A stretch of DNA of 64,000 nt, from NCBI GenBank assembly GCA_963681505.1, contig OY811983.1:1845001-1909000 (forward strand), read 5' to 3'. Position numbers and translations under genes: made by a program. Positions 26,979 through 64,000 of this stretch are shown here, one piece after another (position 1 is the first letter of the stretch; the number at the start of each line of letters is the position of its first letter). Source of the stretch: Eunapius fragilis (Eukaryota; Porifera; Demospongiae; Spongillida; Spongillidae). The notes below the pieces were generated by a model. That model was not told the DNA's origin. It did no database searches and saw nothing but the letters and a program-made list of their open reading frames with translations.

Positions 26979-29900
26979 ATGGATAGAAGTGAGAAGGTCG
27001 CTGTAGCGCGCAAAAAGGCAAGCTGGTTTCCCCCTCACATTGCCCAGCTGATAAATTAACATTCCACATCTCCCGAAGTTGAAAAAATTCCAGTCTCGCT
27101 CTAAGACTCCCAACGAGAGCAACCATATAACTTCCGACTCGCCTCCATTTGTTAAAATCACAGTGCGTCTCCGCGTCTTTTTTTACAGCGTTGATAGTAC
27201 AGTGTGTTCTACCTCTCCACATGCAGGTTGCTGATGAGCATAATGGTTTGGAGAACGGCTCTTTAGGGGACGTTGAGGAACATGAAGACATTAGGCGGGT
27301 AACGCACTCATCTCCCCCTCCCCCCACACACACTACCCTCCGCTCCGAAATTCGCATGTTTTACCTTTTCGTCAGCTTTCAGATTCGCCTCAGGTATTCG
27401 CCTCTCACCAAGCAGACTTACAGGTTTGTCTACGTTGGACGTTGGTTGGATGTATAATTATACAGCAGCGAGTGTATTGGTCTCTGTACCCTTCTCTTAA
27501 CGTACGTCCACCCCTCCTCCTCCATCTCCTCCACCTCCCTTCAGAGCCATGCCAAGACCATCGATGTGCTAGTGGGAGAAAAGTCGGAGCTTCAAATGCA
27601 GGTTTCAAAACTGCAGTCTCAGCTGAAGAGCAAGACTAGTTAGTGTTTGCATATTGGACAGTCCCTTATCCTCGAGGGTCTCCATTCCATGTCCTTATCC
27701 TCGAGGGTCTCCATTCCACGCCCTTTTCCTCGAGAGTCTCCATTCCATGCCCTTATCCTCAAGGGTCTCCATTCCATGCCCTTATCCTCAAGGGTTTCCA
27801 CCCCTTATATTCCTTATTTCACTCATTTAGTTGCTTCTCTTTCTTCTTCAATAGAGGAAGCCACTGACTTGGATGCCAACCTTCAGGCCGTAAAGAGAAA
27901 GCTGGATGAGATACAGAGGGAGAAACTGTCTCTAAGCAACACTTTAGCAAAGAGAGAGGAGGTGTGAGAACCACCTTCCCTGTCTGTCTTAGTGTTAATC
28001 TACATATGCTCCAGACATGTGCCCACTTCTTCTCTTTCTCTTCTGTACCATCCCCCTCCCATTATGTTAAATTCCCACACTCTGTAGTTAGGCTACTTTC
28101 CACATCCATGTTAACTCCTTCCTCCCCTCCCTTCCTCCCCCATCCATTTCTCTCCCCTAGTCCCCTTACCTCCATCAGCCTCACAACTCCACCTACCCTC
28201 CCTTACCTCCTTACCTCTTCCCCAGGCTCTCTCTCACAGCTCTGGCCACCATAGCTCCCTAGAGCAGGCTTTGCAGCAGATGAGGTCATCACTTGAGGAC
28301 CAGAGACAGGAGAATGCAGAGCTGATAAGCAAGATAACAGCCCAGAGTGCCCAAGTACGCAGCCTTCAAACCTCCAACACTGACCTGCAGAACAGGCTGG
28401 GGGTGGCCCAACTTCTGGTGCAACAGGTTAGCAGAACTTCCACACACATACACACATGTGCATGCACACATGTACACACATATGCACATACACATGCACA
28501 CATGTGCATACACATGTACACACATACATACACATTGGCATGCACACGTTACTACCACACATACACCATACGTACACACCTCTACATACACGTTACTACC
28601 ACACATACACCATACATACACACCTCTACATACACGTTACTACCACATGTACACCATACATACACACCTCTACATACACGTTACTACCACACGTACACCA
28701 TACATACACACCTCTACATACACGTTACTACCACACGTACACCATACATACACACCTCTACATACACGTTACTACCACACGTACACCATACATACACACC
28801 TCTACATACACGTTACTACCACATGTACACCATACATACACACCTCTACATACACGTTACTACCACATGTACACCATACGTACACACCTCTACATACACG
28901 TTACTACCACATGTACACCATACGTACACACCTCTACATACATGTTACTACCACACGTACACAATTAATTCTGTAAATGGTTGGAGTTTTGATCAGGAAA
29001 ATTGTCCTTGCAGCTATCGGCAGGTGGAGCAGAGAATTCTAGTCCTGCTTCACACCAGGAGAGACTGCAAGGAGGGATGGAGACACTGAGGTCATCTGTG
29101 TACAAGCTGACATCAGAGAGGGACCAGGCACTAATGGATGTTGCTGCATTAAGGGATGCCTTGACCTCACAGCAGCAAAGTCATGCCACTAATGTGGGTC
29201 TACTGAAGGAGGGGTGTGTGTTAGTGGGAGGGTGGTGTCTAATGGGAGGGGTGTGTGTTAATGGGAGGGTGGTGTGTTAATGGGAGGGTGGTGTGTTTGT
29301 GGGAGGGTGGTGTGTTAATGGGAGGATGGTGTGTTAGTGGGAGGGTGGTGTGTTTATTACTCTGTTTTGCCAGTTGGCAGCGCTCCAAGGACAGTTAGCA
29401 GACGGCCATGCACAAACAGGTATCTTGATGGAGAAGTTGGCAGTGTTTGAACAGGAGAGAGGTTAGAACCATCCTGGTACTTACAGCCCCTCCCTCCCCC
29501 CCCACCCCACCCCACATTAAAAGATGCAGAAGTATACTTGAGAAGTGACAAGGGAGGGAGGAAGGGGAAGGATAGGGGGAGTAGTGGGGTGAGAAGGTGG
29601 GACAGATGGAGCAGGAAATGATGGGTGTGGTTTGTGAGGGCAATGTATCACTGATGATTTGCAGGACTCTTGGCTGAGCATGTTGCTGAGGTGGAAGAGA
29701 GGTCAAAGGTCAGAGTGTACCAGGTTTCCAGAGAAAATGATGAGCTTGAACAGAAGCTACAACAACATGTAAGGGGTGTGGTTACAGTAGTAAGTGGGTG
29801 GAGTGATGAGTAGCAGGAGGCATGGTCTGCTACCTGTTTGAAATGCTATGCCCTTTTCTTTCCTGTTGGTGTGTGGACCTGCCAATAAAGATACAAGACA

Positions 29901-30642
29901 ATGCTCAGTTAGCCAGGTGGGTGAGATCACTTGTATATCCTTGTTGACCAGGCTTCGCTTTCTCACCTGCCTTCTGTTACCCTCCCTCTCCCTCCCCTCT
30001 CCTCCCCTCACTTTTCACCCTTTTCCCTCTCTTCCCTTATCACTAACCTCTTCTTCCTAACCTCCCCTCTCTCTCCTCCACTTCCCCTTTCCTCCCCCTC
30101 CTCCCCTCTCCTCCCCTCTCCTCCCCCTCCTCCCCCTCCTCCCCTCTCCTTTGCGTTCTCTTTGGCAGGTTGCATAGGCAGCAGGAGGAAGCCACACAAG
30201 AGCTGGAGGCCAAACTTACAAGGCTCCAAGAACAGGTGGTGGACCAGAAGGATCTATTGACCACCATATCACAGGACAAAGAGACCATCAGCCGGTGAGT
30301 GATTAGCAGGTGTATAAGGGTGTAAAATCAATTAATTAACTTTGTTCAAATGGTGTAGAGTTCACAATTATTAATGACACCTTATCAAAAGAAAGTGGAA
30401 TCAAGATTAAATAACCACTCATTTCAAGTTAATAATAAGATGTATTATTTGAAATAGAAAGTCAGGTCATTTTCGTCTTTTTTGATTTCTACAATGTGCT
30501 TAATTATGGAGTGTTTAATTGTTGATAAATCTGGTTTTCATAATTCTTCAATTCAACAGCGGTGGTTGACTTGTGGGACACCACCCTGCATAGCATAGAA
30601 ATGTGATGTATGGTTGCAAAACATGTATATGTAAGTATGTAT

Positions 30643-30724
<82 letters not shown>

Positions 30725-32539
30725 GCTATGGCACAGAACAAGGAGCTCAAGAACAATCTCGCAGAGCTCCAGGAAGCCTTTGTGAAACAGAGCCATCAGA
30801 GCATGGAGCTGGCCAGTGAGCTGGAAACAGCTAAACGTCGCTGCGCTCAGTTGGAGGGTCAGCTGGAACTAGGGAAACAGCAGAAAGCCCAACTGGAGGG
30901 TCAACTGGGGTCAGAGAGACAGCATAGGGCACAGCTGGAAGGGGAGATGGCATCAGAGAGACAGCATAGGGCACAGCTGGAAGGGGAGATGGCATCAGAG
31001 AGACAGCACCAAGCTCCGCTGGGGTATGGTCAAGCTCAGGACCTCATTGAAGCTGAGAGGTCCCATTGTGCTCAGTTAGAACAGCAGTTGGAGGCAGCGA
31101 GATTCCATGAGGCTCAGTTGGAGAAACGGCTGATGGAGCTTGTTAGTTCTGTAGGGGAGCGTCAGCGTCATGACGATGGCATCCATGACCAATCGGATGG
31201 ATCTGAATCTGCTGGAAATGCTCAAGTATGTTTTGGTTGCCCCATGGAATGGGTGGGTGGTTCCTGTTAGAGTACCGTCTTACACTCCAGGCTTTACATA
31301 AGGATCTGATGAGAAGAGAGCTGAAACAGTTGCAGGTCCAGTACGAACAGCTGACAGAGGAGCATCAGGTGGTGTTGGAGAAGCTGCACAAGTATGAGCA
31401 GCCTTCAGAAGACAGTGGACCAGTGGAGAACACGAGTACGTGCATCCGTCTAGAGCTGCTCTTTTGTGGCATAGGTGCCTCTCTTCCTCTTTATTTTCTC
31501 CCTCCTTCCAATTTGCCTTCTTCCCTGCCCACCCCCCTTTCCCTCCCTCTCCCTTCTCTCTATCTCAATCTACCTCTCGTTCTTCCCTGCCTCCCAACCT
31601 TCTCCCTCCCATCTCTTTCTTGCTACCCAATGTAGTGAATGTGGACCTTCACAACATGACTTCTGAGCAGCTTGATGCATTTTCAAGCAGCTACTCAGCA
31701 TTGCAGGTAGGTAGGATGTCTTATCCCCCCCCCCCCCTTCCCCCACTTCCCTCCACTTCCTTCTCATGCCCCCCTCCCATCTTCACCACAGCAAAAGTTC
31801 TTAGCCCTCATGGCTGAGAAGGCAGAGCTGCTAGAACAGTTACAAGCCAAAGACCACATTGTGATGCAGTTGTCAGGAGAAACAGAGACAATAGGTCAGG
31901 TCATGACATAATGTATGTGTTCTATATATACAGGTCAGCTAGCTAGTGTTTATTGCATTATGGCTGTTGGTATACCCTATGTGTGCACCTGTTTTAACTA
32001 TAACTTTGCCTCCATAGGGGAATACATTTCTCTGTACCAGTTGCAGAGGCAAGCTCTGAAGTCTAAATTTATGGAAAATGACCGTTTTGTGCAGCAAGTA
32101 ATGGCAGAGAAGGCTTCCGTGCAGGTACAATTTAACATCCAGTTGGTAACCTTTCCACGTAAAAAAGCTGCGTCTCCACCACCGTTCACAGGCAAAGCTT
32201 CAGGAGCTGCAAGGGTTGGTGAGAAAACTCCTGTCTGAAAGAGCAGCCAACCCTCCTTGGTCGCCTAGTGACCAAGCTACTACTATAGAGGGCAGACATG
32301 TGCCTGACCTGAATCGTAGCCTACCGACTCATCTGAGGCACCAACCAATCCACTCCAGCACTCCCAAAAGTAATGCCTTGCCACCATCAATAGGTGACCC
32401 TTCGGACACGCCTGTGGTTCCACCCACCGCTCTACAAATCATGAATCTTATCAAGGAGCTGGAAACCCATAATGGACCTGCCACAAAAGATGGGATCCTT
32501 CTGTGTCCATGTTGTACAGGCGAGATCCTTGTGGTATGA
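26979..32539 (+). CDS. GOLGA2: Golgin subfamily A member 2 (GM130)
   Basis: Seventeen exons give 786 aa: 26979-27017, 27227-27298, 27376-27423, 27545-27638, 27855-27961, 28226-28426, 29014-29193, 29374-29461, 29665-29768, 29891-29916, 30169-30294, 30724-31225, 31291-31435, 31636-31706, 31792-31894, 32018-32124, 32192-32539. Matches to GM130 are strong in AMAQNKELKNNLAELQEAFV, LSGETETIGEYISLYQLQR and TALQIMNLIKEL. It is coiled coil from the DVLVGEKSELQ region onward. The last residues EILVV resemble the C-terminal ligand that GM130 presents to GRASP65. The basic N terminus MDRSEKVAVARKK would be the p115/importin site. That first exon uses a GC donor (AAG/GCAAGC) and is the least certain part. 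The exon at 30724 holds an internal 14-aa duplication (ERQHRAQLEGEMAS). Human GM130 is about 1000 aa, so this is a shorter form. Confidence 0.9.
27655..27805. repeat. About 30 bp tandem repeat, five copies, GOLGA2 intron
   Basis: Units of CCCTTATCCTCGAGGGTCTC followed by CATTCCATG, with minor variants. Confidence 0.9.
28545..28965. repeat. 44 bp minisatellite, about 9.5 copies, GOLGA2 intron
   Basis: Units of CACACCTCTACATACACGTT plus ACTACCACACGTACACCATACATA repeat exactly 44 bp apart, preceded by a CA/TG-rich stretch from 28440. Confidence 0.95.
29205..29352. repeat. GGGAGGGTGGTGTGTTAAT tandem repeat
   Basis: About seven 18-20 bp copies in the intron after the GOLGA2 exon ending at 29193. 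Confidence 0.9.
30642..30721. repeat. (AC)n microsatellite forming the end of a GOLGA2 intron
   Basis: About 80 bp of AC repeats whose final CACACAG is itself the 3' splice site. Confidence 0.95.
30905..31015 (+). repeat. 42 bp coding repeat in GOLGA2
   Basis: Two to three copies encoding ASERQHRAQLEGEM (14 residues, two heptads), nearly identical at DNA level, so a recent in-frame expansion of the coiled coil. Confidence 0.9.
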
Positions 32540-32735
32540 GCCATGTTAATCCAGTTTTGAATCCAACTACTCCGAAAGTGAATCAGCTCTTTTTTTTTTT
32601 TCCTTCTTTTGTTATTGTTGAATCTCCTGAGATGTTTTTTAATGATAATAATCTATTTCATAACACAAATAGATACACATCTATATACATGTATGTATAC
32701 TCTTTACTACAAAAATGCGATGTCCTAGTTTGTAA
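32540..32735. other. Convergent 3' intergenic region, GOLGA2/dynamin
   Basis: 196 bp between stop codons. Nothing recognised apart from a T-rich tract. Confidence 0.7.
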
Positions 32736-40515
<7,780 letters not shown>

Positions 40516-40931
40516 CTTCGCGGTCGTTTGTGTAGCTCCTTTACTCGCAACGGGAACTTACTACACACGCCTACCTATTAATTTCTTTATTTACAGTGTA
40601 TTATTAATACACGGTGAAAAATTGACGAACGCAGATTTGGAACATGTAACTATGGTGACACACCCAGTGGCCGGTTTGACAGCACATGTACATCAGTACA
40701 TGTACATGGATTATCAGGATTGAATTCACCAGACAATCGCATTCACACGAAGAATATGTCAACCGAATTAGGTAAGTTGTCAATTACATCCAATGCCATA
40801 ATTGTGTATTTTGATGATTACTTGTACTGCGCATGCGCCATATTATGCAAGCTTAATTTCACAGTTTTCAGCACACTTCACAAATTATAAAAAACAAATA
40901 ACAGACAGAAAAGGAATTGTTTCGTTTTCAT
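40516..40931. other. Intergenic region between dynamin start and TBC copy A end
   Basis: 416 bp carrying the dynamin 5' UTR and promoter. It contains three ACATGTAC motifs within 27 bp at 40683-40709 and no TATA box I would defend. Confidence 0.6.
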
Positions 40932-51152
<10,221 letters not shown>

Positions 51153-51479
51153 AGTGAGAATTCGGCGAAGCTAAGTAGCCACACCTCCAATTAAGAGGTG
51201 TGGCTCGCAATATAATTATGTTGTTATTAGAACACACAAAGATTTAAAAGATTTTTAATATACATGGATATACATATAACATATAGATAGAACTTAATTA
51301 AAAATATACAAATAAACATATTCAAGCACATGCACACACATAATAGCACATACAAATTCTACTCATAAGCTGATGTTGGTAGTCCAGACCCATCATGTAT
51401 GTGTATAGCACTCCTCCATTTCACTCTGCTTCCTCTTGTACACAGATTTGTGGCTCTTAGTATAGCAAATGCCAACCTC
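51153..51479. other. Upstream region of TBC copy A and 3' flank of the retroelement
   Basis: The first ~60 bp must contain the copy A 5' UTR and promoter. The rest is AT-rich with no recognised feature. Confidence 0.5.
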
Positions 51480-52970
51480 GCCCTTACCCATCCAGTCACT
51501 TCACTTAGTGGTCAATGCTATTTTTGTTGCTAAAAGTTTCATGACAGAGTTAGCTTCACGAGCAAGGACACCATCAATTGAGGTGACAAAAGGGGTGAAA
51601 GATGCATATCTAGCCTCAACAACATCTAGGTATTTCTTTTTCTTCTCATTTTCAGCTGATAGCAGAACAGAATCAACAGTGCGGCTAGTATATGACTGGG
51701 CATCAGTGTCCATGACACGAATATCAAATAACGCCTCAGTCTGGGAAGCCCACAAACCTCTCACACCAAGATCAGCTACCAAGGCAGGAAGACCTCTCAC
51801 TGGATCAGCATCTCTCACAATTGGTTCTCTTATCACATCCCTAAATGCAATGGATGCAAGGTCACCCAAAGCTTCTCTCACCTCATTGTGCCATTGGATG
51901 ATCCAACCACCTTTTCTGCAGTCCAAAGCATGCTGAAGGCAAACTCTCCACCACATCCATCACAGTCAGCAGGCAACTTTGATAGTGGTTGGTGATATAT
52001 AATAGCCAAAGCATCACGAAATTCTGATGATGAGAGGTCAAAGTGGTAGTGGGATACTGGAATTACAGTCAGCCAGGTGGATGTCTTGCCCTTTGGTGCT
52101 CTTTGGATTGCTCGCTTGTTCCCTTCACTCAAAGATGCCAGTATTGAGGTTAGCTTATCTTCTTGAAATCCTTTAATCTCAAGAGTCATCTCTTTCTTTG
52201 CCTGTGTCATCTGTTGCAAGTGATCGTATACTGAGAAATCTCCCTTGCCTTTTATTGCTGCAACAATTACATCAGTGCATGCTCTGGAAGTAATAAAAGC
52301 TGTTCTTGCTGTTTCAACAGGGTCGTTAACACTCATTCCTCCTATCCGAGCAGGTAGTGTGAACAGGCGTAGTTCTTGCTGTGATATGTCAGTACCAAAA
52401 ACTGCAGGCCAAAAGGTTGTGTTTATCTTGTCTTGCAGGAGAGCAAAAGAAGATTCACAGTTTGGTATGATTCGCTGTACAATTGACCATTCAAACTGCA
52501 GAGATTTTGCCATGGCAGCATACGCAGCTTGAGGTTGTTTTTCTGCAGCCCATGCTAGTTTATCAACACACACCAACCATGCATCAATATTATCTGCAAT
52601 AAACTGTTTAGTGAGCTCTTTGCTGCCAATAAATCCACCAAGGAAATGGTAACCATTTACGACCTTTATGCCAGAATTATGAAAACAGGTATTTTTGCAG
52701 ATTCCTCATCCTTTTCATCCAGTCTTCTTGGGTTCGGGATAGTATCCATAACTTGGCCCTAATCAGCACAGCTTTTCAAACCACACACGCAGAGAAGAAA
52801 ATGTTCCAACACACGCTGAATCATCTGCATACCAATTCTGCATAGACTCTACACCCTCCAGTGATTTTATGAGAGGTGACAAAGCAGTGGCATACATAAG
52901 CACTGAAAGTGGATCCCCTTGACCTACTCCTTATACTCGATCATGCATTGAAGCAAGTCCGAACCATTGA
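51480..52970 (-). pseudogene. Decayed reverse-transcriptase retroelement
   Basis: Read on the minus strand, a polymerase core (GVGQGDPLSVLMYATALSPL, then NWYADDSACVG with the YADD catalytic motif) is followed by YGYYPEPKKT and GYHFLGG. The long C-terminal region holds LFTLPARIGGMSVNDP, a CDGCGG cysteine cluster and HALDCRKGGWIIQWHN. The frame is broken: a stop just before GVGQGD, more stops after the palm, and a frameshift near 51925 between CDGCGG and HALDC. Upstream fingers are missing. The wording is that of retroelements common in cnidarian and sponge genomes (recall). It is a dead insertion between the two TBC paralogues, same strand as both. Confidence 0.8.
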
Positions 52971-53946
52971 TTTATTAATTTATGCATAGATATCTTAATT
53001 TCATTATTTCGTTTGTGAACATATTTTGATTTAATTCAAAAAAATTTTTTTTCAAGACGGTATATAGTTAAAACATGCATAGAAGACGTAGGGATATAAT
53101 TTTACCACGTACTACTACTGGATGCATTTGTGTTCATATAAACACTTGGCTATGTATAACTTTTACAATACTTGGCATTCTCTGTACGCGATGTCACATA
53201 TTAATAACTACCGCATCATTGTGACAATACTTTTAAAGTAGTAAAACTTGAAATCTGTTATCAACTAGGTTGCTTTAAAAATACGTATTACGATAATACA
53301 GATATCTGCTCTCATGGTTGCCTTGGAGACCTTTGTATTCACTGCATTTGTATTCACATAACTCTAAAGCACCAAAATCGGTTTCCATAGAGATAAATGG
53401 TGTGGAAACGAGTGCAGCATTGAAAGCGAAGATAATTATACGGATTTATGTAACGTACCGTTTTTATAGTGATAAAATTATAACCCCAGAAGGCCTAACA
53501 CTGTCCCAAGCTTATCCTTATTAATGTTTGTTTTTCCCTCCTCTGAACTGTAATTAATTGTGTGCGTTTACAATAATTATTATAGATGATGGAACTATCT
53601 CTCGGGTTGGCTGCAGCATTTGCTTTTGGAAGAACAGATAATAAATGAAATGGCGCTACATTGGTTTAGCTTGTCCATTGACTTCTACTTATTGACATAA
53701 GAGAAAAGGGGGCATATAAAATTGTCACATCCAGGACAAGTAAAACTAAGGGCATAGAAATGTATGGCTGATTCAAAATTCAGTGATTTTGTGATTCCAA
53801 TTTGCATAAGTACCATACAATAAAGAAAAATTACAAAAGTGAAATCTTGCCCAGTAGCTCCTTATCATGGCAACGACTCCATTTATGTAGTTACACATGA
53901 ACCACTGCTTGTCCCATCAATGTATATACACACACATATATAATTA
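52971..53946. other. AT-rich intergenic region
   Basis: Nearly 1 kb between the retroelement and the stop of TBC copy B, with no coding potential or RNA gene recognised. It includes the 3' UTR of copy B. Confidence 0.6.
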
Positions 53947-63912
<9,966 letters not shown>

Positions 63913-63938
63913 CTGCAGAGTGCAACGACCATAACAAA

Positions 63939-63939
<1 letters not shown>

Positions 63940-64000
<61 letters not shown>
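63940..64000. repeat. (AC)n microsatellite at window end
   Basis: AC dinucleotides run off the right edge; the window stops inside the tract. Confidence 0.97.

Noticed and set aside
40683..40709. ACATGTAC repeats upstream of dynamin as a specific operator
   Set aside because: The motif also occurs at MITE ends and in unrelated spacers here, so it may be a transposon or composition relic.
51469..52576. The retroelement remnant as a functional host gene
   Set aside because: Internal stops, a frameshift and missing fingers; wording typical of transposon polymerases.

Overview
This window is nuclear DNA from an animal, most likely an early-branching one, and a sponge is my best guess (inference). 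Genes are split into many short exons, many introns are only 50-250 bp, and intergenic space is often under 200 bp. The gene content is metazoan: a ciliary outer-arm docking subunit, GM130, a classical dynamin with PH domain and proline-rich tail, and CDK9. One gene fuses a protein kinase, a coiled coil and kelch repeats, an architecture I associate with sponges. Introns are full of microsatellites, minisatellites and homopolymer runs, which account for most long open frames.

Layout, left to right: DHX33 (+, 5' end missing); PLPP6 (-) head to head with ODAD3 (+); CDK9 (-) head to head with ARPC5 (+); WDR13 (-) head to head with WDR46 (+); a 1.9 kb intergenic stretch with tandem repeats and a palindromic MITE-like element; the kinase-kelch gene (-); TRNT1 (-) head to head with GOLGA2 (+); dynamin (-); then two tandem paralogues (-) coding for a PH, coiled-coil, TBC RabGAP and WD40-like propeller protein. 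A decayed reverse-transcriptase retroelement lies between the two paralogues. The second copy runs off the right edge and contains a 200-N gap flanked by a 400 bp duplication that looks like an unmerged contig overlap.

I rebuilt each gene exon by exon. Intron phases close across ODAD3 (542 aa), CDK9 (333), ARPC5 (158), WDR13 (460), WDR46 (531), kinase-kelch (807), TRNT1 (432), GOLGA2 (786), dynamin (837) and TBC copy A (1176). Most are housekeeping genes: rRNA processing (DHX33, WDR46), transcription elongation (CDK9), tRNA CCA addition (TRNT1), actin nucleation (ARPC5), Golgi tethering (GOLGA2), membrane fission (dynamin) and Rab regulation (TBC pair).

Most notable: the duplicated RabGAP-propeller fusion gene; two U12-type introns (one AT-AC, one GT-AG) in neighbouring genes; four divergent gene pairs with 77-98 bp between start codons; a MITE whose end abuts a dynamin 3' splice site; an inverted block inside a minisatellite in WDR46; and a probable assembly duplication with a one-base frameshift.
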